Shown here in pieces: positions 8,520-15,836 of a DNA stretch of 39,644 bases (its first letter is position 1; the number at the start of each line of letters is the position of its first letter). Source of the DNA: an uncultured Bacillota bacterium (GTDB lineage: Bacteria; Bacillota_I; Bacilli_A; RF39; UBA660); the NCBI GenBank assembly GCA_946630315.1, contig CAMOYT010000010.1, positions 1 to 39,644 on the forward strand, in the 5' to 3' direction. The notes beneath the pieces were generated by a model that was not told the origin of the DNA, made no database searches, and saw only the letters and a list, made by a program, of their open reading frames with translations. The position numbers and the translations under genes are program-made.

Positions 8520-9996
8520 TTAGTGCTACTCCTCCTCGATATGGATATCCTCTCCAGATTGCAAAGTGTAAGTGAACTCCTGTTGCGAATCCAGTTTGTC
8601 CCATTCCTCCAATTACTTGTCCTTTTTCTACGTGTTGTCCGACACTTACGTAACGACATCCTACACATAGATGGGCATACATTGTATAGTAACCATTATG
8701 ATGGTCTATTGTGATGAATTGTCCATTATCATATTTAGAACCAGATTGAACTACTGTTCCTGATTGAGCAGCAAAGATATTTGATCCATATCCACATCCG
8801 GCAATATCTGTACCATCGTGTAGTACTCCCCAACGCCAACCAAATGGACTTGAGACTGATGAACATGTTGCTGGCCATCCCCATTGACCTCTTGTTGGTA
8901 CTACTGTTCCATAACCACCACCATAGTAAGCAGATTGTCTACCACCTTTTGTGATTATTTCTTTTATTGGTTCTTTTATAACTTCTGTTGAAACTGTTAC
9001 GACGTTTGTTGTTTCTCCATTAACTTTTTGAATCTTTTGAGTTACTTTGTTTTCTCCTTTTACTCCTTTTTGAGTTACTTCAGTAAATCCAACATCTTTA
9101 TTATTATCATATTTAGTCTCTGATGCATAGTTCTTTTCTTCTTTAAAAACTACGTGATCTTCCTCAACAACACTAAATTGTGGATGAACTCCAATGATTG
9201 ATACTTCTTGTCCAGATGATAATAAACTTTTTTCATCATTAAATGATGGATTTGCAATTAAGAATTCATCTACTGATAATTTGTTATTGAAAGCTATATC
9301 GGATATAGTATCTCCGGCTTTTACTGTATATTTTGTCTCGACTGCATTTTCTCCAAACATTAGATATCTAGTTAATTCTTTTTCTGTTTGATATATCTTT
9401 TTATTTACTGGAATGTTTTGTTTTTTAATAGTTATTTTATTTTTTATATAGATGTTTTCTATTAATTTTCCAGTATCTTCTATAGGTGTTTGTGTATCAT
9501 TCGCAAAATTTTGATAATCTTCTTCTGATACAAATGATTTTACTGTAGTTTCTACTGACTTTCTAAAAATATCTTTATCTAATATATATAATGTTTGAGT
9601 TTTTCCTTTTATTTCTTTTCCAGTTGAATCTTTAGAATCTACTCCTTTTATTTTTACTACATATCCACTAATAGTAAATGGTGAAATATCTTTTATTTTT
9701 TCATATATTTCTTTAGTAGATTGTACATTCTTATTATAAGTTTTTTCTTTTACTATGCTTAAGTCTGCTGGTGCATATACTTTATCTACTTTATATTTTT
9801 TCTTGATTGATTCTTGTTGCTCATCGATATATTTTTCTAAATCTGCTTTTGATTCTATTAGTCCTAGTGATTTTCCTTTTAAATATACACGATATACTTG
9901 TTTTGGATTTTTAGCAATTGTACTAAATCCAGCTTGTGTAATAAATATAGCAGGAATTAAGATTAATATTAATAATAATCTAAGATTTTTATTCAC
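8500..9996 (-). CDS. LysM-G5-M23 peptidoglycan metallopeptidase
   Basis: Predicted exported cell-wall hydrolase of 498 residues. Order: signal peptide or membrane anchor (about 6-25), an alpha/beta region with no clear assignment (30-220), a LysM peptidoglycan-binding domain (about 223-269, YTVKAGDTISDIAF), a G5 domain (about 271-350, ending in the typical KEPIKEIITKG), a Gly/Tyr-rich hinge, and an M23 endopeptidase domain (373-485). The M23 zinc ligands are present: His393 and Asp397 (HDGTD), and His475/His477 (HLHF), with His442 (YAHL). Four Cys (378, 401, 444, 447) are confined to the catalytic domain. The start is GTG with AAAGGAGGAATAA upstream, 3 bases after dnaB. It precedes walJ where walRK-yycHI sit in Bacillus. 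Confidence 0.92.
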   Translation of the reverse strand: MNKNLRLLLILILIPAIFITQAGFSTIAKNPKQVYRVYLKGKSLGLIESKADLEKYIDEQQESIKKKYKVDKVYAPADLSIVKEKTYNKNVQSTKEIYEKIKDISPFTISGYVVKIKGVDSKDSTGKEIKGKTQTLYILDKDIFRKSVETTVKSFVSEEDYQNFANDTQTPIEDTGKLIENIYIKNKITIKKQNIPVNKKIYQTEKELTRYLMFGENAVETKYTVKAGDTISDIAFNNKLSVDEFLIANPSFNDEKSLLSSGQEVSIIGVHPQFSVVEEDHVVFKEEKNYASETKYDNNKDVGFTEVTQKGVKGENKVTQKIQKVNGETTNVVTVSTEVIKEPIKEIITKGGRQSAYYGGGYGTVVPTRGQWGWPATCSSVSSPFGWRWGVLHDGTDIAGCGYGSNIFAAQSGTVVQSGSKYDNGQFITIDHHNGYYTMYAHLCVGCRYVSVGQHVEKGQVIGGMGQTGFATGVHLHFAIWRGYPYRGGVALNAMSFY

Positions 9997-9999
9997 TAG

Positions 10000-11352
10000 T
10001 TATTCCTCCTTTTGTTCTCTATCTCTTCTTAAATTTAAGAATGTAGATGTATTCTTTTTAAATAATAATTCTATTGTTGCGGTAGGTCCATTACGATGTT
10101 TTCCTATGATTAATTCACTAATACTATTATTATCTTCTGATCTTGCTTCTTTGTTGTAATAGTCATCTCTATATAAGAAGGCTACTATATCAGCATCTTG
10201 TTCAATTGATCCTGATTCACGTAAGTCACTCATCAATGGTCTTTTATCTTCTCTTGCTTCTACACTACGTGATAATTGTGATAAAGCAATTACAGGTACA
10301 TTTAATTCCATTGCTAAAGTCTTTAGACTACGTGAGATATCTGATACTTCTTGTTGTCTATTTGCTCCATAGTTTTTACCTCCTGATATTAATTGAAGAT
10401 AATCTATTAATACTAAGCTTAAACCTTTTTCTGATGAAGCTAGTCTTCGGCATTTAGCTCTAATTTCTCCTATTGTTATACCTGGTGTATCATCTATTAC
10501 TAAATTTGTATTAGATAATTGTGATACTGCTTCATTTATTCTTTTCCAGTCATTATTCATTAGATTTCCGGTACGTAGTTTAAATCCTTCTAATTGTCCT
10601 AATGAAGATAATATACGCATGGCAAGTTGCTCTGCACTCATTTCTAAGTTAAATACGGCTACTGATTTATCTTGAGTCATAGCAGCATGAGTAGCTAAAT
10701 TTAGAGCAAAGGCAGTTTTTCCCATAGCAGGACGAGCAGCAATAATTATTAATTCATTTGGATGTAGGCCAGTTGTTAATTTATCAAAGTCATACCATCC
10801 TGTTGCTAAACCTGTTATTTCGCCTTTATTTTCTGATAGTCTTTCTAAATCTTGTTGTGTCTTTGCTAAAACATCTTTTATACTTCTAAATTCACTTGCT
10901 TTTCTATTTTTAACAATATTTAATATTTTCTTTTCTGAATTATCTAGTATTTCATTTACTGTATCTTCTGTTGAATATCCAGAACTTGCTATTTCCGTTG
11001 CTGTTTCTATTAAATTTCTTAATATAGCTGATTCTTCAACACTTTGAATATAGTAATCTATATTACTTGCTGTAGGTACAAAGTTTAATACTTCTGTTAA
11101 ATATTCTACTCCTCCTACTTCATTTAGTTCATTTTTCTTTTTTAAGTAACTTGTTACTGTTGTTATATCAATAGGTGTTGCTTCATCGGCAAGAGATGTC
11201 ATTGCCGCAAAAATCTTACCATTTTTATCACTATAGAAAGATTCTTGAGTTAAACTCTCACTTGCTTTTTGTAGGGCATATTTTGATAAGAAACATGCTC
11301 CTAATACAGATTCTTCTGCTTCTAAATTGTTTGGCATTGTTCTTTGTGGCAT
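10000..11352 (-). CDS. dnaB: Replicative DNA helicase (DnaB; called DnaC in B. subtilis)
   Basis: Hexameric 5'-3' helicase that unwinds the fork. 450 residues from the chosen start: N-terminal DnaB domain (about 5-105, NLEAEESVLGACFL), linker, then the RecA-like domain with Walker A AARPAMGKTAFALN (about 205), Walker B VLIDYLQLI, and the arginine-finger end HRNGPTATIELLF. I start at ATG 11352 because the GGGGG ribosome site is eight bases before it; an in-frame GTG at 11361 sits immediately against that site. The gene follows rplI as in Bacillus. The purA usually found downstream is missing. Confidence 0.97.
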   Translation of the reverse strand: MPQRTMPNNLEAEESVLGACFLSKYALQKASESLTQESFYSDKNGKIFAAMTSLADEATPIDITTVTSYLKKKNELNEVGGVEYLTEVLNFVPTASNIDYYIQSVEESAILRNLIETATEIASSGYSTEDTVNEILDNSEKKILNIVKNRKASEFRSIKDVLAKTQQDLERLSENKGEITGLATGWYDFDKLTTGLHPNELIIIAARPAMGKTAFALNLATHAAMTQDKSVAVFNLEMSAEQLAMRILSSLGQLEGFKLRTGNLMNNDWKRINEAVSQLSNTNLVIDDTPGITIGEIRAKCRRLASSEKGLSLVLIDYLQLISGGKNYGANRQQEVSDISRSLKTLAMELNVPVIALSQLSRSVEAREDKRPLMSDLRESGSIEQDADIVAFLYRDDYYNKEARSEDNNSISELIIGKHRNGPTATIELLFKKNTSTFLNLRRDREQKEE

Positions 11353-11373
11353 AACACTCACCCCCAGCCTATT

Positions 11374-11814
11374 TTATTTTATTACATGTACTTTGATTGT
11401 TGATACTATATTTGGATATAATTCGATATCTACATTATGAAATCCTAGAGATGCTATTGAATTATTAAGTTTAATAGCACTTTTTTCTATTTTATAGCCT
11501 TTTTCTTGTAAACCATCTTTTATTTGCTTAATACTTATACTTCCAAATACTTTATCTCCAGCTCCTGTTTTTACTTGGAATTCTAATACTATTTTATCTA
11601 ATTCTTTTTTTAGTTTTGTAGCTTCTTGTTTTTTATTTTCTTCTGCTTCTGCTTTTTTAGTTTTTTCATGATTTAATTTGCTAAGATTTTCTTTTGTTTT
11701 TATTACAGCATATCCATTCTTTATTAAGAAGTTTTGGGCATACCCATCTTTTACGTTTTTAATTTCCCCTTTTTTACCTTGATTCTTTAAATCTTTGATA
11801 AAAATTACTTCCAT
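11374..11814 (-). CDS. rplI: 50S ribosomal protein bL9
   Basis: Two-domain ribosomal protein that binds 23S rRNA and stabilises frame. The 146 residues show the N-domain signature [37 protein letters not shown], a long connecting helix rich in Lys/Glu (about 42-75), and the C-domain with [15 protein letters not shown]. The start follows the DHH gene stop after one base, with AAGAAGG near the end of that gene. Confidence 0.97.
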   Translation of the reverse strand: MEVIFIKDLKNQGKKGEIKNVKDGYAQNFLIKNGYAVIKTKENLSKLNHEKTKKAEAEENKKQEATKLKKELDKIVLEFQVKTGAGDKVFGSISIKQIKDGLQEKGYKIEKSAIKLNNSIASLGFHNVDIELYPNIVSTIKVHVIK

Positions 11815-11815
11815 T

Positions 11816-12802
11816 TTATTCGCCTTCTTTCTTAAGAATATCTTTTAGTTCTTGCTCTACTTTACTAATTGTGGTGTTTTCAAATTTGGCTGCTCCATTG
11901 TAGGTATCTCCACCACCACCTAATTTTTCTAAGACTCTTCCAATATCAAAGTTTCCTAAGCTTCTAGCACTTATTCCTACTGTATCTTTACCTATTTTTC
12001 CTATTACAAATGATGCTTCAATATTATTAAAGAATAATAAGGTATCTGCTACTTTTGCTAAGTCTTCTCTTCTATAAACTGTATATGGTGTTGCTTTAGT
12101 AAAAGCTATTCTATTGTTTATAGTTTCAATTCCTGCTAGTAGTTTTTGTCTTTCAGTATATTCAGTTACATCTTGTTTTAATAAGTATTGAACTTTCTTT
12201 GCACTTCCTCCTAAACTACTTAAGTAATATGCAGAATAGAATGTTTCTGGTTTTGTTTTTAAGGTAAAGTTATTAGTATCTAGTACTATTCCAGCTAATA
12301 GGATTGTTGCATAATATGATTCTAGTTCTATGTCAAATAATTCTACTAGTTGTGTTATCATTTCACATGCTGATGATGCTTCTGTATCATCTATTATGAC
12401 TGCATCTTTTATTGTTGTTTTTCCTAATTCATGGTGATCTATTATTAGCTTGTTTGATATTTTCTTTAGAGCATCTTTACTTTGAACTAAATCTGTTTTA
12501 TTAGTATCTAAGATTATTAAAAGATTCTTATTATCTCTTGGATATAAGTATTTATCTATATCCTCACTTTTAATAATGTCTATACACCCTTCTAATTCTC
12601 TTAGTACTTTTTCTACTCCTAATTCATGAGTTTTATCATCAATAATTACATAGCATTTTTTTCTTTTTTGTTTTAGTAATGTATACATACCAATACAACT
12701 ACCTATAGCATCTAAATCTAGGTCTCTATGACCCATTAAGAATATAGTTTTGGCTTTTCTTATAGCAGACATTACTTTTCTACGCTCTTTAATTATACTC
12801 AT
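11816..12802 (-). CDS. DHH-DHHA1 phosphoesterase resembling the catalytic half of GdpP, without its membrane and sensor domains
   Basis: By position (upstream of rplI) and sequence this is the counterpart of GdpP (YybT), which cleaves c-di-AMP. GdpP has two membrane helices, a PAS and a degenerate GGDEF domain before the DHH part; here the 328 residues hold only DHH and DHHA1. Motifs: [13 protein letters not shown] (about 23-35, metal-binding His and Asp), LDTNK (99), DHH at 122-124, LDTNNF (175). The DHHA1 motif reads [11 protein letters not shown] (295-305), with Asp where GdpP has the His of GGGGH. Start chosen at ATG 12802 behind AGGAGG; the longer frame from a TTG runs through that site. 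Substrate could be c-di-AMP, pApA or short nucleotides; sequence alone does not settle it. First gene of an eight-gene operon. Confidence 0.85.
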   Translation of the reverse strand: MSIIKERRKVMSAIRKAKTIFLMGHRDLDLDAIGSCIGMYTLLKQKRKKCYVIIDDKTHELGVEKVLRELEGCIDIIKSEDIDKYLYPRDNKNLLIILDTNKTDLVQSKDALKKISNKLIIDHHELGKTTIKDAVIIDDTEASSACEMITQLVELFDIELESYYATILLAGIVLDTNNFTLKTKPETFYSAYYLSSLGGSAKKVQYLLKQDVTEYTERQKLLAGIETINNRIAFTKATPYTVYRREDLAKVADTLLFFNNIEASFVIGKIGKDTVGISARSLGNFDIGRVLEKLGGGGDTYNGAAKFENTTISKVEQELKDILKKEGE

Positions 12803-12830
12803 ATTAGACCTCCTATAAAGTACCAATTTT

Positions 12831-12859
12831 ATTATATAATAAATACTTAAAGATGTCTA
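12831..12859 (-). promoter_or_regulatory. Promoter of the DHH-rplI-dnaB-M23-walJ-rlmH-ung operon
   Basis: -35 TAGACA (12859-12854), exact 17-bp spacer, -10 TATAAT (12836-12831) on the minus strand. The same TAGACA -35 is used for rpsF. A second AGACATCT copy lies 16 bp upstream at 12874-12867. Confidence 0.7.
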
Positions 12860-12881
12860 ATAAAAGAGATGTCTTTATAAA

Positions 12882-12910
12882 CAAAAAAAATAGTAATTGC
12901 TTACTATTTT
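12882..12910 (-). terminator. Terminator of the small RNA gene
   Basis: Ten-bp stem AAAATAGTAA/TTACTATTTT closed by a GCAA tetraloop (minus strand) and followed by eight T. It cannot belong to rpsR, which has its own terminator at 13150-13181, so it marks the end of a separate transcript. Confidence 0.85.
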
Positions 12911-12925
12911 ATTACACAATAAAAA

Positions 12926-13082
12926 GTCTAAAATGTTGAGGGGATAAAACCCAATCTTACAGGTGGGTATTTATATGTAACTTTTAGGATTCTTACTTCT
13001 AGTAAGCTTTCAACACCAGTTACCTTTTTCTAAATTCCCTTATTTTTTAATTCGGTGGTTTTAATAACTCTATCTTTTAGAC
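12926..13082 (-). ncRNA. ssrS: Candidate 6S RNA
   Basis: The stretch between rpsR and the DHH operon has no gene but has its own promoter and terminator. The RNA from about 13082 folds by hand into one long rod. Ends pair (13082-13075 with 12933-12926, 8 bp). Next come GAG/CTC (13070-13068 with 12940-12938) and AAAACC/GGTTTT (13062-13057 with 12951-12946). Then comes a large central bubble (17 bases on the 5' side, 13 on the 3' side). The apical arm has GGG/CCC, ATTTA/TAAAT, GTAACT/AGTTAC and a terminal hairpin CTTAC-TAGAA-GTAAG (13006-12992). A closing stem, a big open bubble and an apical arm with small bulges in about 160-190 nt is the 6S RNA plan, which mimics an open promoter to bind RNA polymerase. 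Other structured small RNAs are possible; I have no alignment. Confidence 0.55.
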
Positions 13083-13083
13083 A

Positions 13084-13097
13084 ATTATATTGTATCA
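13084..13097 (-). promoter_or_regulatory. Promoter of the candidate 6S RNA
   Basis: Extended -10 TGATACAAT (13097-13089) places transcription start at the G (13082) that opens the closing stem. An overlapping TATAAT (13089-13084) would start some five bases later. No clear -35. Confidence 0.5.
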
Positions 13098-13149
13098 TAG
13101 TTTTTTTGTTTTGGGTTATTTCTAGCCTAATTATTATTTAAGTTTACGT

Positions 13150-13181
13150 TAAATAAAAAAATGTAGTTGTTACTACATTTT
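13150..13181 (-). terminator. Terminator of rpsF-ssb-rpsR
   Basis: Ten-bp stem AAAATGTAGT/ACTACATTTT with a 4-base loop and a TTTATTT tail on the minus strand, beginning at the rpsR stop codon. Confidence 0.8.
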
Positions 13182-13395
13182 ATTTTGTATAAGGCATAAG
13201 TGCAATAGCACGTGCTCTTTTGATTTGTTTAGATACTTCTCTTTGATGTAGAGCACAAGTTCCAGTTACTCTTCTTGGAACGATTTTTCCTTTTTCATTT
13301 GTATATCTTTTTAATGTTTCTGGATCTTTGTAATCAACAGTTTTTCCAGCACATAACATACATACTTTTTTCTTTCTACGATTGAATTCTGCCAT
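13180..13395 (-). CDS. rpsR: 30S ribosomal protein bS18
   Basis: Small-subunit protein that pairs with bS6 on the platform. 71 residues, usual length, with [40 protein letters not shown]. It carries the cysteine form: CMLC near residues 12-15 and C-A-L-H later, consistent with a zinc-binding S18. A GGAGG site precedes the ATG. It is third in rpsF-ssb-rpsR. Confidence 0.97.
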   Translation of the reverse strand: MAEFNRRKKKVCMLCAGKTVDYKDPETLKRYTNEKGKIVPRRVTGTCALHQREVSKQIKRARAIALMPYTK

Positions 13396-13416
13396 TTTAT
13401 TTCCTCCTTTTTAGAA

Positions 13417-13893
13417 TTAGAATGGTAATTCATCATCACTGATTTCAATACTTGAACCAAAATCAGCAAATGGATTACTATCTATGTCTGTACCAGCTGA
13501 CTTACTATCATCTTTGAAGTCATATGGTGTTGGTTCACTTTTACTTGAACCTGATGTATTAGAATTGTTTGAGGAATTTTTTGATCCTAAAAATTCAACG
13601 TTATCAGCAACTACTTCAGTAACATATCTTTTTTGGCCATTTTGATCATCATATGATCTTGTTTGAATACGACCATCTATAGCAACTTGGCTACCTTGTG
13701 TTAAGAAATTCTTAACGTTTTCTGCTTGTTTTCTCCAAACTACTATATTTATAAAGTCTGCTTCTCTTTCGCCATTTTGATTAGAAAAGTTTCTATTTAC
13801 AGCTAATGAGAATGTTGCGACTGGGATATTGCTTCCAGTATATCTCAATTCAGGATCTCTAGTTAATCTTCCTATTAAAACTACTTTATTCAT
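13417..13893 (-). CDS. ssb: Single-stranded DNA-binding protein
   Basis: Tetrameric OB-fold protein that covers ssDNA at the fork. 158 residues: OB fold about 1-105 (MNKVVLIGRLTRDPELRYT, FINIVVWRKQAENVKNFL, GRIQTRSYDD), a Ser/Asn-rich flexible linker (107-145), and the acidic tip DDELPF that recruits repair and replication partners. It lies between rpsF and rpsR as in most Bacillota. Expression therefore follows the rpsF leader. Confidence 0.97.
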   Translation of the reverse strand: MNKVVLIGRLTRDPELRYTGSNIPVATFSLAVNRNFSNQNGEREADFINIVVWRKQAENVKNFLTQGSQVAIDGRIQTRSYDDQNGQKRYVTEVVADNVEFLGSKNSSNNSNTSGSSKSEPTPYDFKDDSKSAGTDIDSNPFADFGSSIEISDDELPF

Positions 13894-13909
13894 AACATAC
13901 CTCTTATTC

Positions 13910-14197
13910 TTAATCTTCTACTTTAACTATTAAATGACGAAGTAGACTTTCGTTAATTCTAACAACACGATCAAATTCTTTTACTGTTTCAGCTTCTGCT
14001 TCAACTACTAATAAATAATAATATCCAGTAGTGAATTTGTTGATTTCATAAGCAAGTTCTCTTTGTCCCATTGCTTTTTCTTCAACGATTGTTGCTTTGC
14101 CATCTGTTAAAACCTTTTTCATGTCTTCTGCTGTTTTCTTGATTTCAGCTTCTTCCATATCAGGTCTTACAATGAACATAATTTCATATTTAGTCAT
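13910..14197 (-). CDS. rpsF: 30S ribosomal protein bS6
   Basis: Partner of bS18 in the platform of the small subunit. 95 residues, full length: KYEIMFIVRPDMEE, MGQRELAYEINKFTTGYYYLLVVEAE and a final VVRINESLLRHLIVKVE. The ATG has GAGGAGGTG upstream. Part of this site can pair in the leader, so its translation is probably regulated. First gene of the operon. Confidence 0.97.
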   Translation of the reverse strand: MTKYEIMFIVRPDMEEAEIKKTAEDMKKVLTDGKATIVEEKAMGQRELAYEINKFTTGYYYLLVVEAEAETVKEFDRVVRINESLLRHLIVKVED

Positions 14198-14262
14198 TTT
14201 CTACACCTCCTCTTGGACTTAAGGACATCTATAGATGCCAAGGAGTATTTTAAATACTCGGT
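14198..14262 (-). promoter_or_regulatory. Structured leader of rpsF (candidate S6:S18 autoregulatory site)
   Basis: The roughly 60-base 5' leader holds three pairings. Right after a CCG, GAGTATT/AATACTC forms a hairpin with a 3-base loop. GGCATC/GATGTC forms a second hairpin with a TATA loop. A longer-range pairing is TCCTTGG with CCA-(AG)-AGGA, which covers part of the ribosome site. Leaders of rpsF that bind the S6:S18 dimer through a CCG element are known in many bacteria. That this is one is inferred from place, the CCG and the occluded ribosome site. Confidence 0.5.
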
Positions 14263-14265
14263 AGT

Positions 14266-14294
14266 ATTATAACAAAGTATTAAAGAAATGTCTA
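14266..14294 (-). promoter_or_regulatory. Promoter of rpsF-ssb-rpsR
   Basis: -35 TAGACA (14294-14289), 17-bp spacer, extended -10 TGTTATAAT (14274-14266) on the minus strand. Both elements are strong, as expected for a ribosomal protein operon. Confidence 0.8.
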
Positions 14295-14338
14295 GTTTTT
14301 TTATTTTATTTAGAATATACTTATTTTAGGGTGATATT

Positions 14339-15043
14339 ATGAAAATTGTCGAGGCTAAATGTCCTGGATGTGGAGCTAATGTTAAATTTAGTGAGGATGC
14401 TAAAAAAGGAATATGTGATTATTGCAAAAAAGAGTTTTTAATAGAAAAAGATCCTAATGAAGAATATTTATTATCTATCAATGAACTTAAAATGAAGTCC
14501 TTTAAAAGAGCTTCTTTAATGCAAAGAATTATTATTACTATGACTTTGATAGTTATGCTTACAATTGTTGGAGCATTCATTATTAGTATGTGGTCAGGAA
14601 CTATTGATAAGCCTTTAGAAAATATTAATAATATTTCTAATCATAGTTATAAATTTATTGATAGTTCTTCTACTAGAGCTATTGATAAGTTAACTAGTGG
14701 GGATTTTGATTATCAAACAGTTGGAGATATTCAAAGAGTAAAAGAGTATTTATTAACTAATAAAGATAATAGTGTATATATTCCTATTTATAAAGTTGTT
14801 TATACTGATTGGCCTAATAAAGAAAATAGGTTTACTTTATATATACCTGTTAGATATGATAATGTATTAAGAAATGGTAAGGATATTGATGTAATTAATC
14901 TTGGTAATGGAAAAATTGATTGTGATGATTATTATTTCAACTTAGAACACTCTTCTTCAAGTAAAGGGTATCAAAGTCTAGAAGATGTATATGAGAAGTA
15001 TATTAAGGCTAATAAGAATGATTATGATTTATTAAAAAAATAA
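14339..15043 (+). CDS. Zinc-ribbon, single-pass membrane protein of unknown function
   Basis: 234 residues, not recognised as a known family. The N-terminus is a zinc ribbon (Cys8, Cys11, Cys26, Cys29; KCPGCGANVKF...CDYCKKEF), followed by a short cytoplasmic linker, one membrane segment at about 64-84, and an outside domain of about 150 residues with mixed strands and several Asp/Asn/Tyr-rich stretches. The predicted topology is zinc ribbon in, C-terminal domain out. The ATG follows AGGGTGAT. The gene stands alone on the plus strand between rpsF and the laccase-domain gene and ends in a bidirectional terminator. It could be a sensor or an envelope-stress protein, but there is no direct evidence. 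Confidence 0.88.
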   Translation: MKIVEAKCPGCGANVKFSEDAKKGICDYCKKEFLIEKDPNEEYLLSINELKMKSFKRASLMQRIIITMTLIVMLTIVGAFIISMWSGTIDKPLENINNISNHSYKFIDSSSTRAIDKLTSGDFDYQTVGDIQRVKEYLLTNKDNSVYIPIYKVVYTDWPNKENRFTLYIPVRYDNVLRNGKDIDVINLGNGKIDCDDYYFNLEHSSSSKGYQSLEDVYEKYIKANKNDYDLLKK

Positions 15044-15066
15044 AAAGAGATTAATCTCTTTTTTAT
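15042..15066. terminator. Bidirectional terminator between zinc-ribbon and laccase-domain genes
   Basis: Perfect palindrome: AAAAAGAGA, loop TTAA, TCTCTTTTT. It gives a T-run in both directions between two convergent genes. Confidence 0.8.
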
Positions 15067-15836
15067 TTGTAATAGAATCCTACTATATTTTGTCCTAATT
15101 TATTATTATTTCCATGTACTGCTTCATAATGAGAGGCATAATTATTATTCTTATCTGCTGTATTAATAGGACTTATTATTACTTCTTTTATATTATATTT
15201 TTCTATTTGATTAGTAATTGCTTTTAATAAATCTATATGATAACCATCTTTTTCTTTTTCAATAGCATCTTTCCATATATCTTTATTTGTAGCTTGTTTT
15301 GGATAGGTATCATAAATATATGATTCTTTATGAATATAGCTTCCAATATATAGATATAAATTTTCTGGATTACTACCTTGATTATTAATCATTTCTTCTA
15401 TTAATGCTTGTGGAAGACCTCTATTTATATGATATATTCCACAATGAGCTATAGCAGTCTTACCTATTTTTCTATCTTCTAATATCAATACTGGGCAATC
15501 TGCCATGCGATGAGATAATGCTACTTTTTTATATTTATTACTAATTATTAAGATATCTGCATGTATTTCTTCTGTAAAAAAATCTTCTTTTTGCATATAT
15601 TCTTCTGTTATTTCTACTGATTTATTGTCTTCATATTCATCATTATCTTCCATCTTTTGGAGAACTTGAAACATTTTTAAACCATTAAAGTTATATTTAT
15701 TACCAAGTTTAATTCTTGATTTTTTTATTTGATTATATATTTCTTCATCTGTTGCATTTTCTTTATAAAACTTTTTGGCTTTGGAAAATATTCCTTGTTC
15801 TTGATTACCTTCAAAGATTTGTATTTGGCTTTTCAT
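15063..15836 (-). CDS. Laccase-domain protein (PgeF/YfiH/YlmD family), divergent
   Basis: The family (polyphenol oxidase / purine nucleoside phosphorylase-like) has a Cys-His-His metal site; in some members it edits cell-wall precursors or acts on purine nucleosides. The 257 residues keep HADILIISN, the ADC motif (HRMADCPVLIL) and the His of the third motif (AIAHCGIYHINRG). That motif is normally HAGWRG, so Trp and Arg are gone, and the expected QVH motif near the N-terminus reads QVL, so the first metal-binding His seems to be Leu. The C-terminal SYR/GR end is also degenerate. Fold assignment is fair, activity doubtful. The ATG overlaps the ychF stop (TAATG). Confidence 0.75.
   Translation of the reverse strand: MKSQIQIFEGNQEQGIFSKAKKFYKENATDEEIYNQIKKSRIKLGNKYNFNGLKMFQVLQKMEDNDEYEDNKSVEITEEYMQKEDFFTEEIHADILIISNKYKKVALSHRMADCPVLILEDRKIGKTAIAHCGIYHINRGLPQALIEEMINNQGSNPENLYLYIGSYIHKESYIYDTYPKQATNKDIWKDAIEKEKDGYHIDLLKAITNQIEKYNIKEVIISPINTADKNNNYASHYEAVHGNNNKLGQNIVGFYYK

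Noticed and set aside
9755-10159. Plus-strand open frame opposite the M23/dnaB junction (and similar long antisense frames opposite mnmG, mnmE, ychF and yidC)
   Set aside because: They oppose highly conserved genes, lack ribosome sites and read as Leu/Ile/Ser-rich translations expected from antisense AT-rich DNA.
12803-12826. Eight-residue N-terminal extension of the DHH protein from a TTG start
   Set aside because: The extension is encoded by the AGGAGG ribosome site itself; ATG 12802 is placed correctly behind it. The same reasoning trimmed DUF951, mscS, dnaB and rpmH.
12851-12874. Direct repeat AGATGTCT x2 as an operator
   Set aside because: One copy is the -35 box (TAGACA) of the DHH operon and the other is a single chance-length match; no further symmetry.
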